From Liolophura sinensis (Eukaryota > Mollusca > Polyplacophora > Chitonida > Chitonidae): a DNA stretch of 64,000 nt. Shown here in pieces: positions 10,900-23,389 of this stretch (positions are counted from its first letter, which is position 1; the number at the start of each line of letters is the position of its first letter). The stretch lies in NCBI RefSeq assembly GCF_032854445.1, contig NC_088295.1:15673385-15737384 (forward strand), read 5' to 3'. The notes beneath the pieces are model-generated. The model worked only from the letters and a program-made list of their open reading frames with translations, was not told the origin of the DNA and did no database searches. Position numbers and translations under genes: made by a program.

Positions 10900-12400
10900 A
10901 CGACTCCTGCCGATTCAGAATGCTAAATAATTACATTGTTTTCAGGACTGCTTTGTTTGACCGCAGATTAAATGTCTAGACGGGGTCAGCGTGACTTGAG
11001 ATAAAGATACGAGAAATACTGTGACGTGTGCAGTAAGCAAGAATGAAGACAGCCTGTGGAGCACAATAAACAATGACGTCACTGGTTTAGGTACGTGACG
11101 ATTCCCCACGACTATCGTGTGATTTACAGATTTAGGATAAACTCAAGAAAAAGAAGCATGGTCTGAAGAAAAGTGTCCACAAATCCTCTTTTTTTACACA
11201 TATTATCTCGACACAATGTACTAATCTGGTCACGCACGTGACGAAAACCCTGAATGAAAATAATATAGGAATTTTGACAAAAAAGTAAGCCTATTTTTAG
11301 CAGATACATGTACATGTTGATTTATAGGTTGCAGATGGTCAGTGGTTTGGACACATTACTGCCAAGGATAAGGGAAGAAAGAAACAGATAAACGGTATAG
11401 CAGATGAGCGGACAATAATGGCACTTGAAGATTAAGCAGATGTTTTCTTCGAACTCACAACAGTTCTCCCTGGCAAAGGAAAGCCCTGGAGGAGAATGCA
11501 AACTGCAGCTTAGTTTCTGAAAATACGCCTGTCATTAAATGAGATCAAGTAAACATGCTCCCAGTGAGCGGGAAACAGCGGGGGAAAGAGTCAAAGCGGA
11601 GGCAAACAGGATTACAACCAGTAAAATCGGTGTGATTTATAATGCAATTAATATTTCAGGCACGATGTATAAAGTAAACCTTTTTACAAAAACTCCGTCA
11701 ACCTGAGACCTTTTAGAAAGAAAAGAAAAAGAACAAAACCCGAGGAGAGTACTTGATGTAGTAAGTAAATCTACACGCACGCATACAGGGGAAAAGATCA
11801 ATGTTGGATCGATGTGCGCATGTGTAAAGAGCAGCTAACATGCACTTCGTTGATTTCTCGGCGCGCGAGACAAGTACCATTGATGAAGATTCACCCCACT
11901 TCTCTGTACTGATGGTTTACACACATTAGAAGGGAACTCATGTATAATAACTAAAAATATCAATTCCCGTCGCAAACCCCATCGGAGGCATCATATCAAA
12001 TACAATGTATTCTTCTCATTTTGTTATTATGTAAAATTTACAAGTTTGTAAATTCCTCCGTTTATATATTAAAGATATTGATTTTACAGATCGTTAACTT
12101 GTTTAAGGGGTATTTTGAAACTTGAAACGGATTTTATTTGTGGCAAATGAATGTACAGACGGTATTCAGTGTGTTGCTAAATGATCACACTGTTATCACT
12201 GGTAACTTAGGGTTAGAACACCTGGGGCACGTATTAAGATAATTACTGGATACATCATGAGTCTCATCATGTTTTAATTTCTAAGTTCCGTGTAGAGTAA
12301 GGTAAAATGCTGAAAATGTTGATACCAGTCAATAGAGCTTCGTTGGAAAGATAAATACAACAATTCTTGCGACAAGTAGACTTTTTTCGCCGTTGTTACC
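10900..12400. other. No gene seen
   Basis: I see no coding exon with a domain or convincing splice sites. The short minus-strand frame at 11124-11315 has nothing to support it. No clear repeat. Confidence 0.45.
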
Positions 12401-12404
12401 ACCA

Positions 12405-12705
12405 ATGTGGTTTTATATCATGGTTAACAGGTAACATCTGATAATTGTCACAGTGAAACAGATTCATCTGATATATACCCTTTGTTGTAAGAGCATGTCC
12501 TTTGTGGTTTTATGTCATGACTAACAGTTAACATCTGATAATTGTCATAGTGAAACAGATTCATCTAATATATACCCTTTGTGGTAACAGCATTTCTTTT
12601 GTGGTTACATATCATGGTTAACAGTTAACATCTGATAATTGTCACAGTGAAACAGATTCATCTGATATATAACCTTCGTGGTGACAGCATTTCTTTTGAT
12701 TATTT
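12405..12705. repeat. Minisatellite, about 97-bp unit, 3 copies
   Basis: Three copies of a unit containing taacatctgataattgtca and gtgaaacagattcatct, starting near 12431, 12529 and 12626. They are about 90% alike. Confidence 0.85.
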
Positions 12706-13184
12706 TCCGTGGAAAACTGTTTTCAGTAGACAATAATGAGTAGATGTATGGAGTTACAATTAAAATGTGATACTTGTTTCATTTGTGTCTATATGAAATA
12801 TGAACAAACGCTAACAGTCTGATGCTTTTGTAGACATACAGTGCTTCTTAAGATAAAGGCATCCATGAAATAACTTGGATTCAACAGTTTCAACAGACAG
12901 TTCCCTGGAACACCACAGAAATATTCGGTATGGTGTGAATGTGTTGCTATACAAAAATTTTGATAGAATATACCTAAAATCTTTCCCCCGCCTCTCATTT
13001 TATCTTACGCTTTAGTACATACAAATTAAAAATGGCTACCGGAAAACTTATTGGCCGACCTGTGATTATTATTACCGTTCTAATTATGACAGCTCTCGAC
13101 ACAAAATGAGGTAAGCTCAAATAATCTGTAACCACAAACGACATATTAACCCGAAATAGGTCTCCAATTACAGCTTGGACACAC

Positions 13185-13580
13185 CAAATGGCCTTTGCCG
13201 TAATGAGCTCAGCCAACGTGTGGCCATACCAAACAGCCTTTGCCGTATTGACATCAGACAATATGTGGCCATACCAAACAGCTTTTGCCGTATTGACATC
13301 AGCCAATATGTGGCCATACCAAACAGCCTTTGCCGTATTGACATCAGCCAATATGTGGCCATACCAAACAGCCTTTGCCGTATTGACATCAGCCAATATG
13401 TGGCCATACCAAACAGCCTTTGTTGTATTGACATCAGCCAACGTGTGGCCATACCAAACAGCCTTTGCCGTATTGACATCAGCCAATATGTGGCCATACC
13501 AAACAGCCTTTGCCGTATTGACCTTAGCCAACAGTGGTCATGCCGAACAGCCTTTGTTGTATTAAGCTCAATCAACATGT
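13185..13580. repeat. Minisatellite, 45-bp unit, about 9 copies
   Basis: The unit is 45 bp and includes tggccataccaaacagcct and tgccgtattgacatcagcc. Copies start at 13221, 13266, 13311 and so on. Because 45 is a multiple of three and the unit has no stop in several frames, it yields four overlapping open frames of 125-178 codons on both strands. None has a signal, domain or splice context, so I treat them as artefacts of the repeat. The edge copies are more diverged than the central ones, as expected from unequal crossing-over. Confidence 0.95.
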
Positions 13581-13589
13581 GACCAATAT

Positions 13590-13780
13590 GATTTATTTAT
13601 TTACTTACTTATTTGATTGGCCTTTTACGCCGTACTGAAGAATATTTCACTTATAGCCTACGACGGCGGTCAGCCTTATGGTGAGAGGAAACAAAGCAGA
13701 GCCCGAGGAAAACCCACGACCATCCACAGGCTGCTGGCAGAGCTTCCCACGTACAGCCGGAGAGGAAGCCAGCATGAATG
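13590..13780 (-). mobile_element. SINE family 1, 5'-truncated
   Basis: Antisense copy next to the 45-bp array. It has a (TTTA)n tail, CTTTTACGCCGTACTG, the ACGACGGCGGTCAGCC core, CCACGACCATCCACAGG and GGAGAGGAAGCCAGCATGA. The head is missing. Confidence 0.92.
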
Positions 13781-15068
13781 GCCAATATGAAGCGCCTGGT
13801 ATAGGAGAAATCCGTTTGACCGATTTATCAGGATTGTCGCATAAATGAAGGCCATGAGGACTTCCTCGGCATACAGATCATGTTATGTGAAATCCTGATT
13901 GTCAACGTGAAATTCCTTCAGAAAATTAGAACTGACAAGTAATAAGTGAACTTTGTGAACGCTTTATGAATGTGGCAATAAATGAACATCACAAGGGCTA
14001 AATTTCCAATCTTGTGGCAATGGAACCCATTAGCTCTTCAGCCTAGGCTATAGATTTACACTGACCGCACTGATTGCTTTATTTAAAGCCTTTCCCTAAC
14101 GGTCGTCACGAACTACTTATTGTCAGCAATAACCTGAGTACTTCAATATTTTTAGCCTCAGGCATATTCTTTGCTGTGTTGTAAGCAAAATGAATGTGCG
14201 AATCTGTATTAACATGCGTGGTGGCAAGATAGCAAATAATGCGGCAAAACCTAGCTCCTGGCGAAGAATTTCTGTATCAACGTACAAACTTGTTTGTTTA
14301 TGAGTGGAATAAAGAAGACTATTGTGATACGCATCAATCATGATTTGGGAGTTGCAGCAGCTTTGGCTAGGTATTTTAGCACTGAAAATAACTTTGTACG
14401 TACTTTAAATGCACATAAAATGATAAAGTGCTACATTTACCTTCAAAGGCGTTTTTACGGTAAACTTATTACTTAAATTATGACCTAGGTGATTTAGTTT
14501 ACAAACGCATGTCACTTGTTACTGTTATGGTGCTGGTCAAGTGTTTTTCCACTCAAAAATATACCTGATATACAAATTCCTACTAAGTTTGAGAATTATA
14601 TTTGGAAATGTATGATCATGGTATACGTTTTCAAGGCCGTTCTATTCTTAAATGAACGTAAGCATTTCAGTTTTCAAACGCCTTTTCGGAAGAATTTATA
14701 TATGCCGTCTATCAGTTATACAGAAATGTGTCAGAAACATTATAGAAGCGGCCTGCACTTCAATCCCAAGCATGTATTTTATGTAAAGGCTTTATCATTT
14801 CACCATTTATACACCGTGTTCCTTACCTTAAAGAATAAGCTTAATGGAAAAAAAAATGGCGCGCCTTGGGTAATAGGCTTGCCTGGATTGACTTTAGAAT
14901 TGGAATTGTCTGCAACATATTTCTGATTGACCACATTTAGGTTTACCACATTATACATCTTTAGGGCTTTATCATTGTACATGTTTTTGACTAAAAGGTT
15001 TCAAGGAACGTATATGCCCTTATCATAACTAACACTATCATATTACAAACAATTATCAATCCAGTATA
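13781..15068. other. No gene seen
   Basis: Open frames at 14123-14476 and 14516-14926 lack domains and splice context. The stretch is AT-rich. Confidence 0.45.
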
Positions 15069-15069
15069 T

Positions 15070-15178
15070 TGGTTTCCCCCGGGTTGTGCCCGGTTCCCAC
15101 CCACCATAATGCTGGCCGCCGTCGTATAAGTGAAATATTCTCGAGTATGGTGTATAACACCAATCAAATAAATAAATT
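15070..15178 (+). mobile_element. SINE family 1, 3' half only
   Basis: Sense copy with TTTCCCCCGGGTTGTGCCCG, CACCATAATGCTGGCCGCCG, GTGAAATATTCTCGAGTA and a CAAATAAATAAAT tail. 5'-truncated, as expected from incomplete reverse transcription. Confidence 0.93.
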
Positions 15179-15461
15179 TACTTTGTCATATATAAGCCCA
15201 GCAAAAATATGTACACCTTTTGAGTGTAGGCCTACGTCTGATGTGGATTTGTCCAAGGGGTATTTGTTCACACCAGTATCCAAAACCCTAACTGAGGCAA
15301 ACTGTATATAACAATTTGTCAACTATCACACTAATTGTAATTGACATTAACCAATGACGCCTACCACATGTAACATCAATGCATCTTTTTAACCTAATTC
15401 TACATAAGCCATTGTTCTAGATGGCGTTCATTTTGCAACTGTTTAAACATTTACAGGAACA

Positions 15462-15600
15462 GCTGGAATAAAACCCCGTGTAACTGAGGTAACTTGACAA
15501 GAAGTCGAATTTCACCGGTTACGAGTGACCATTTGCCAAGTATCACACTGTTGTCACTGATATGTGACTGCAGACATATCTTGTCACGTTAGGTAATGAT
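15462..15600 (+). repeat. Dispersed repeat family R4, copy 2
   Basis: Same order of blocks as 3110-3215: aataaaaccc, aactgaggtaa, tttcaccggttacgagtga, atttgccaagtatcacact. Confidence 0.6.
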
Positions 15601-15827
15601 ATACTAGTATACGTCTATATAACCCCACATATAGCCTGAGACACAGCTGCTGTTTATAATAGAAGCTCATAATTATTAAAACTTTAAAAATGGCGCATCG
15701 GTCGTCTATGTCTGGCGACCAACACGTGTAGGCACAGGCTGGTGTCCCAGATTTCTAAATTCTGTGACTAAATGTGGTAGCTGCAAATTATGGGTTCGTT
15801 GGTTTTTAACGTGCACTGATCAGTAAC

Positions 15828-15952
15828 CAGCGGATGGTCGTGAGTTTCCCCCGGGCTCTGCCCGGTTTCCACCCACCATAATGCTGGCCGCCGTCGTATA
15901 AGTGAAATATTCCTGAGTACGAAGTAAAACACCAATCAAATAAATAAATAAA
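15828..15952 (+). mobile_element. SINE family 1, 3' half only
   Basis: Sense copy from CAGCGGATGGTCGTG through CACCATAATGCTGGCCGCCG to CACCAATCAAATAAATAAAT. 5'-truncated. Confidence 0.93.
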
Positions 15953-16599
15953 CTAACGTGCGCTAATCAAAACAGCCCTTAGATTCAGTCAAGGGGAGAT
16001 TACCTTGATTTGACAGTGTCCTATGCTGGAGGAATTTTTATGTTGTAAAGATGTAAAGTGTAATTTTCAAACCTTTAATAAAATAAAAATAAAAGCATAA
16101 ATAAAGAGAATGTTTCCCACTGGTTTCAGAACTGTTCTTTAAATGATCTTTACCTTGTCCAAAAACCACAAATGAGACAAATGTAACAAGTGACAGTGAC
16201 AGTTGCACACATTGGCAATTATGCATATGTCAGCTAGTGTCCTCTCCATTAACTGGACAAGTGTATTCTCCACGATCTGGTGGTAAAACAGTACTCCTTA
16301 ATTTTTGAAAAATTGATGTTACAACCACTGAAAGGAGAGGGTGTTGACAGAGCAATTAGGCACAGCATAGGCAGGCAATGACCAGGTTTAACAACATTCG
16401 TCAGGGACCCTCGCTATATATAAACTATTTTTAGTCTTATTTCAGCAGACCATTTTGACTGATTGTTCGATGGTATATTTTACCTCGGTTGAAGATTCAT
16501 CCATGTCAAAACAGGACGAGCTATAATTGTCCTGCATGTGGGCGTCATCTACTGCTTATTGTCGCTATACGGGAGAGCGAGAACGGGGGATTCTCAAAT

Positions 16600-16790
16600 C
16601 CTTGTCTTCCTCTCCGGCCGTAAGAGAGAAGGTCTGTCACCAACCTGCGGATGGTCATGGGTTTCTCATGGGCTCTGCCCGGTTTCCTCCCATCATAATG
16701 CTGGCCCCCGTCGTATAAGTGAAATATTCTTCTTTTTTATTCTATTTTCTTTCTATAAGTGAAAACACCAATCAAATAAATAAATAAATC
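16600..16790 (+). mobile_element. SINE family 1 with a disrupted 3' end
   Basis: Sense copy from CTTCCTCTCCGGCCGTAAG through CAACCTGCGGATGGTCATGG and ATGCTGGCCCCCGTCG. TATAAGTGAAA occurs twice (before and after a T-rich insert near 16725-16755), so the 3' part carries a small duplication. It ends in CAATCAAATAAATAAATAA. Confidence 0.9.
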
Positions 16791-16819
16791 AATCAATTCT
16801 TTGTCCAAGACAGGCACTT

Positions 16820-16990
16820 TGTCTGTCTTACCCACTCGGTTCCTGCCCGGCCACCCACTGATATTTCAAACCATACTCAGGAATTAGACCTACAATCCGG
16901 TACATGAATGGAGAAAACCGGAGTGCCCAGAGTAAACCACTGCCGTTCGTTAAGTACATCGCATACGTCCTGACTTATTTCCTTGATTGT
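16820..16990. mobile_element. SINE family 3 fragment
   Basis: It contains GGAGAAAACCGGAGTGCCCAG and AGTAAACCACTGCCGTT followed by GTTAAGTACATCGCATACGTCC, similar to the conserved block at 46319-46400. Diverged. Confidence 0.5.
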
Positions 16991-17008
16991 TCTTTACAAA
17001 TGTACTGG

Positions 17009-17175
17009 GGGCCCAGGGGCCTATTACCAATGCGGCCGTTGCGTGTTCAATTCTAGCTCATGCTGGCTTCCTCTCCGGTCAGACCCACCATAATGTTGGT
17101 CGCCTTCGTCTACTGAAGTGAAATATTCTTGTGTACGGCGTAAAACACCGATCAAATAAATTAAAAAAATAAATA
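17009..17175 (+). mobile_element. SINE family 1 with internal deletion
   Basis: Sense copy with part of the head (CACCAATGCGG-like, then GTTCAATTCTAGCTCATG) joined directly to ACCCACCATAATGTTGGTCG and the AAATA tail. The CCTGCGGATGG-to-GCCCGG block is deleted. Confidence 0.88.
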
Positions 17176-17744
17176 TTTCTTTAAATTCAACACCCTATGT
17201 TTAGCAAACACAAGCTCTGCTTTACAGACTGCATTTCGCTGTTCTGTTATATAATTTATACTAACCAACTCAGTCTGAAGATCTGTATATTTGACCGTTG
17301 AGGTAATTTATGATGTGCGACGACAGGCAGGCGGTATGGAAAAGATCCCACTTAGGACAAGAATGCAAAAGTTTACATTGGAAAACAAAAGGGTTTGAAA
17401 GTGTGTGGAAAAACTTTATAATCAAAGACTGAAGATATATGTAGTACCTGAATTTGTTTATGTGTTTCAAACCCAGAAGCATTGAAAATACCAGACGAAA
17501 TATTTTTTCCAGGATCATGTTGACGAATGGAATAGCGTTTGTGCCAAAATGGCATATGCCATATGTGCCATATTTGAAATGATAGGCCTTTTAGAATAAT
17601 AACCATCGGCAGCTATCACCGGATTTCTTCCGACTAACACACAACTGGCTGAATGCAGTAAAAATGGAAGCGATTAAGGTGTTCTGGCGGTTCGGCTCGG
17701 TTGTATGCAACAAGTTGGTACTACAAATCGCAACGTGAGAACGG

Positions 17745-18485
17745 GCCTTTATGGGCTGTCATGAGCCTAGTGACAAAGACAACAAACTAACATCCAGTGC
17801 CGTGTGAGAGTGGGTAGGGGTGCGGAGGTAACTCTGAAACGTTATGGGCCGTCATGAGCCTAGTGATGGAGACGACAAGCTTACATGCAGAGCCGTGTGA
17901 GAGTGGGTAGGGGTGCGAAGGTAACTCTGAAACGTTATGGGCAGTCATGCGCCTAGTGATGGAGACGACAAGCTTACATGCAGAGCCGTGTGAGAGTGGG
18001 TAGGGGTGCGAAGGTAACTGTGAAACGTTATGGGCCGTCGTGAGCTTATTCATGGAGACGACAAGCTTACATGCAGTGTGAGAGTAGGTATGGGTGCGGA
18101 GGTAACTGTGAAACGTTATGGGCCGTCATGCGCCTAGTGATGGAGACGACAAGCTTACATGCAGAGCCGTGTGAGAGTGTGTAGGGGTGCGAAGGTAACT
18201 GTGAAACGTTATGGGTCGTCGTGAGCCTATTCATGGAGACGACAAGCTTACATGCAATGTGAGAGTGGGTATGGGTGCGGAGGTAACTCTGAAACGTTAT
18301 GGGCAGTCATGCGCCTAGTGATGGAGACAGCAATCTTACATGCAGAGCCGTGTGAGAGTGGGTATGGGTGCGAAGGCAACTGTGAAACGTTATTATCCGT
18401 CATGGAGACGACAAGCTTACATGCAGAGCCTTGTGAAAGTGGGTATCGGTGGGGAAGTAATGTGAAACGTTATGGGTCGTCAAAG
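17745..18485. repeat. Minisatellite, 88-93-bp unit, about 8 copies
   Basis: The unit contains gaaacgttatgggccgtcat, tggagacgacaagcttacat and gtgtgagagtgggtagg. Copies of gaaacgtt begin near 17836, 17929, 18022 and 18110. Shorter units that lack a few bases after the catgcag block alternate with longer ones. Open frames crossing it on both strands are not credible genes. Confidence 0.93.
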
Positions 18486-18489
18486 GGCA

Positions 18490-21100
18490 GGTGGCCATGA
18501 CGTTGTACATGAAGTGCTATCGTTACTTAAGCCGATATAAAAACTTAGCTAGGACTATTTAGGTTGTACCTTAAATATAAGAAAATTCAACGAGTATTAT
18601 AAATGTTATTTAGGAAGAGGAGGGAAGACATTTTTCTCTGATGCGTTTGGTGAATGATGAGGAATTCTTTTCGAGGCCAAGGGAGAGTGATGTGCCATGT
18701 TACAGTAACAGGAAACGCGATGTTGCGTCACTAGTACCCAACGCACACATGATTAGAAACGTAAAACAGGGTTGACGTAAGCGGTAACAGACGTACCCTC
18801 ACGTAAGAGAAATAACTCGCACCTGATTCAATAAAATTTATACCATGGCGGTTCTTTCGATTGTCTCAATGTGTGCGATTTTGCTTACTTAGAACTGGTA
18901 TTGCAACATCAAAAAAATAAAAAGTGGTGTTGTTTTAACTTCCTGTGGGATACTTTACCGATTCAGATATACATCTAGTGTCTGTTTTAATAAAGGATAG
19001 CCTTTAATTTGTTTTACAGCGTATAGACACTTTATTCATATAAATATTTGAGATCTGAAAAGAATGCACTTTACATTAACTAAGCATGGATAACAAAATT
19101 ACTTCCACAATGTGTCAGCTTTGAGGCAACATCTTGATGGACTATCAAGCGCTTTTTCTAAGTACTCAGCAGCTGGTAAACTCGCATCCAGCCTGAAGCA
19201 ACAAAGTCTATGTAGCAAACATTAGAGGTAGAGACACAGTTAACTTGAAACTTTCTGGGAACATTATACATACCATCACTCCTAATAAATAATAATTGCT
19301 TTAACATTCCATGAGTAATAAAGAGTACAACTTCTGCCAGGAGCAAGTCTGAAATTAGTTCAAGAGCTTGTTCAGACATTTGATGGGGAAAAGACCAGGA
19401 AAAAATGATGTTATGCTTTGTAGTTTTTCTCTAACAAAATTTAATGAATCTGTCAAAAGTGGTCTCTGTAATATATTTCCATCCTGAAATCATATGGCAT
19501 CAGTTACTATAATTGTCGACATTCCATGGTTGCTGTCATCTGTATGGCATTCTCCTAAAATCTGGCAAAGTCTACCCGCTCATTAAAATTGTCAGAAGTC
19601 AGTCAGTTAAGTTCTTTAAAATGTTTTTGTCAAGTATATTCATACAGAAACATGATACCAGAGGCTGAATAAAAGACAAGGTATAGTGGACTATTGCACC
19701 TTGTAAATACATCAACAGTTTATTTGAGTCTACATCTAAACTCTGCGGTCACAAGCTTCAGGATGACTTAGATCCAGAAAATGTTTTGACTATTTATATT
19801 AACAGTCATTATAGAAAAAACAAGACCAGTGTTTCACCACACCCATATGTTACGCTAACATAATTTTACCAAAACGAAATAAAAAAAAATTGAAACTCGG
19901 CATGATCAAATAGAGGAAGAATCAAGAACCCACTGACTTATGATACATCTTACGACTAACTTGCATACATTTAAACCGATATTTGGACGCGTCAGTGTGA
20001 CGAGAACGGAATGATACTCAACCACCATAGATGAATAGCAAAACAACCTTGTTTCATGGTCATAATTCAACACGAGAATATAGCATCAGTGAATTCATGT
20101 CACTTCCATTTTGCAGAGAGTTAAGATCAACTAGTGTGTCTGCTTTTTTTATACTTTTTGGTTTGAATGTCATGTTTTTCATCATCACAGCAGTATCTCC
20201 TGTATGGCCACCGGACATTAATATTATCGCTATAGTTATATAATGCTGCCTTACTGTATGTTAGAACGTCAAAGTCATAGTACTTAGCAGGAAACCAGGC
20301 GTATAGTTTTATAGGTTATTGTATAGTCCACACCAGGGTTAAACTCCTTCACCATACCAGGTGGACATTTTCACCTCTACATAAATTGGGTATATTTATA
20401 AGTGTGTATAACATGTTAATGGACAACGATTATGTAGTTTATCACGGGTTAGGCCTACCTGATTGGGACATATGCTTCAGTTTTATTCAAGTCCTTTTCC
20501 ATAAAATCAATATTTGAAGAGGATGTTAAAACGTCAGAGTGATATTTACATATACTGTACCTACATCAAGGGAAAGACTGCTGACAATCAGTTACTTTTA
20601 ACTGGGTTTTCAAATACGTCTTGTGTTTTGGATGCTTTTAATACCAGATCGAGACTGATGCTATGCCACGATTTATTTAATCGTTTGTTTTCCCATAGTA
20701 ATGTATCGCTTCTACATAATTACAGTTAAGCTTTGGAATAAATGTCAGCACGCGTGAAAATACCTAAATGCTGAATAATTCAAACATTTGGTATTATATA
20801 TGCCACGTATAATAGGTGGGACCGAAGTAGCAGTACAGGCGACCCTGCTAGCTACCCCTCAACGACGTGTCATTACACCAGTTGTATTTGTCATATGTTG
20901 AAATTTAGTGCTGGTTGACTTAAGTACTTGTAAATGTAGAGTGTTCTGATCTGAAAATACACAACATTTCAGTATCGCAATGTTTTTATCTTTATTGTCC
21001 TAAGGCTTCCTAGGCTTAGTAAATAAAACCAATTCATTCATATCTTTTATTTTTAGTAAATCAACCGTTTATGGGACATGTATCATATCGTCTCGGCACG
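18490..21100. other. No gene seen
   Basis: Only short AT-rich open frames without domains. No SINE or tandem repeat detected. The frames at 20031-20243 and 20514-20729 are unsupported. Confidence 0.45.
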
Positions 21101-21204
21101 GTCTGATTGGTCTCTGAATGTCACCTGAGAGAGCACGGACTTGTGTGCGGTTACTCCCCCTGTGTGAACTGGCCTTTGCCTGCCACGGACAGACATTCAT
21201 TTCA

Positions 21205-21490
21205 TTTCGCTATCCCCACGAGTTTCCCGAGACGCTGCTGGGTCCCCCGGGTGAGGTCAACTCGGGGTCATAGCCTCTAACCCACATCTCTTCATACCGT
21301 GTATACAGCCATCCATCATAACGCCAGATAGTTTTTGACACTTTCAGCAGACCCGGGGAAATCGCCAAAATCGGCAAATTCAACACAGTCAAATCCTGCA
21401 GTGTCATGCAGGCCGACAACACTTGACACGCCATACACACCGTTGTATGAACTGGCAAAAGAGAAAATAAACAATAACTTTTCAACGGAG
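21205..21490 (-). other. Possible unassigned coding exon or decayed gene piece
   Basis: The minus strand has a GC-richer open frame of 91 codons containing KTIWRYDGWLYTRYEEMW followed by GYDPELTSPGGPSS. A second frame in the same bases reads VVGLHDTAGFDCVEFADF and GDFPGSAESVKNYLAL before a stop. Both frames look more protein-like than background, as if one ancestral frame were split by a frameshift near 21328. I do not recognise the family. The composition stands out from the AT-rich flanks. Confidence 0.25.
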
Positions 21491-22359
21491 AGTCAGACCT
21501 TAATACATACTGTGTGTATTAACCTTAGTTTTAAAACCGCGAAAGTATCCATCTTCTTCGGTGTGTCGAGCAAGGACTTATGGACTGCTCCCTTGATGTG
21601 GTGAACTTGTATTTAGCCTGGTCTGTGCACATGTCACCCCTGAACATCGGTAATGAGTCCTAACATGTATAACATTAGAACTTCGTAAAACTTGAAATTT
21701 TGACACTATAAACAGAACATGTACGAGTTTGATATTTACTTACAGGCGCTAATTTGAGCGATCCTTGGGAAATATAGAAAATTTGATTGGATCAGCAAAT
21801 GTGGATCTTTTGTCCAAAGTCTTCGGTCTAGCCCCTGTAGGAAGTGTTTACCGCGGTTCTTGAGATATGGGTGTTTTTAAGCGTATGTCCACGAAACAGT
21901 ATATACTCCGAGTTTTGCCTCTGTGTGAGTATTACCGCACTGTTTCGCTCAGCCTTGTGTGCGTGTATGTATATTGTTCCCTTTTAAAGTCACTGTAGTG
22001 CATCAAGGCCGGGTTCTTTTTTCAGTCATCATTAGGCATTTCAACTGAGAGCCCAGAACATATTATACACGCACTGTCAAATGCCTGTGTGAGACATTCA
22101 TATCATTTTACTATGTAAAGTTAGTCTCGCTTTATGTCTCATTAACACAATTTATTCATGGTTGAAAAATTTCTTCTATTTCTTTTACTCACCCCATACG
22201 ATAAATCATGGTACAATTTCCTTTGATATGAGATATATGGCTTTCCCAAAACAGTATATAAACTAGTCATAAATCACTCATCCATGTATCATTCCATCCA
22301 TCATCTTTTAGCCTGTTTGACTGATTACGCCATGGCCCTCTATACATTAGTGTAAAAGT

Positions 22360-22555
22360 AACCCCACGGGGCCTCGCTGGCCCTGACAGTTAAAGCATTG
22401 GTCGCAGCGACTGTCAAACTCTTCATCAGTGAGCTCACGTGTTTAATTCTAGCAATTTCCGTTTTGACTGCGGTTTTATCTCAGGTGATTTCTCTGGTAA
22501 GTAATAAAGATTTGCGGTGGTTTATAACGGCGTTTATCACCAAACAAATAAATTA
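22360..22555 (+). mobile_element. tRNA-derived SINE-like element
   Basis: It begins GGGGCCTCGCTGGCCCTGAC, then AGTTAAAGCATTGG (A-box-like) and CACGTGTTTAATTCTAG (B-box-like), and ends CAAACAAATAAATTAG. The head resembles the one near 49441. The body differs from family 1. Confidence 0.55.
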
Positions 22556-22920
22556 GTAATAAGCAGCCCTTTGGAGAAAAATATTCTCAAATACAAACGT
22601 CTGCCATAATAGGTTAGCACACGAGAACATCTTCACAGCTTCAAATCATTTGTTCATTTGTTTGTGGGGACTCATGAGCATCCGCGATGGTTCCAAAAAC
22701 CGGTAACCTTCTGGTTTACCGAATAATGAAAGTGCGTTTTCCAAATACTGCTAATTAATCTTAATGTTAAGAATACGGCGTGATACATGTGTTTGTTTAT
22801 GTATCTAATTATTTTAATGAAAAAAATGTATTGTTATCTTCACAACATTCCTTTTTCTAATTCCACAAGCTTATAGATCAATATAAAACTTAAGTAAGAG
22901 ATTTTAGGACAAAATCAGAG

Positions 22921-23385
22921 AATTGAATTTACAGTCTTGTTTGCATGTTTACTTTTCAGACTTTTCACTTCTTGAACTTATGGGCGTGAAGTCACTGACT
23001 TCGTTTCTGGTGCTTGAATACAGCCATATATAACATTCAGGGTCAAAATCAATGACATTCGACCTAATACTGAGCCTAGTTTGTTTCCATACTGGGAGAA
23101 AGATGAACAAAGAATTAAAATGAATTTATGGAAAATTTAATGTTATATGTGTAACCTGAAGGTAATCCGTACGAAACTGGAATTTTATTAGATTTGCCTA
23201 TTGCATATTAGTGGCTTCCTCTTTGGCCCTATTGGTGGAGAAGTCTGTGAGCAAGTTGCGGATGGTCCTGGGTTTCCCTGTGGCTCTGTCCGGTTTCCTC
23301 CCACCATATTGCTGGCTGCCTTTGTATAAGTGAAATATTCATGAGTACAGTGTGAAACGCAAATCAAACAAATAAATAAATAATG
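22921..23385 (+). repeat. Segmental duplication copy 1 (pairs with 33061-33432)
   Basis: It starts at gaatttacagtctt and contains atataacattcagg, aaaatcaatgacattcgacc and aatgttatatgtgtaa. It ends in the SINE at 23210-23383. The same blocks in the same order, including the SINE at the same point, recur 10 kb away. The two copies differ by indels and many substitutions. Confidence 0.85.
23210..23383 (+). mobile_element. SINE family 1, head-less copy inside a segmental duplication
   Basis: Sense copy from GTGGCTTCCTCTTTGGCCC through TTGCGGATGGTCCTGGG and CCACCATATTGCTGGCTGCC to CAAATCAAACAAATAAATAA. The copy at 33321-33431 has the same left flank. Confidence 0.9.
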
Positions 23386-23389
23386 AAAG

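Noticed and set aside
12995..13582. Open frames of 125-178 codons with 15-residue repeats
   Set aside because: Produced by the 45-bp minisatellite in four frames at once.
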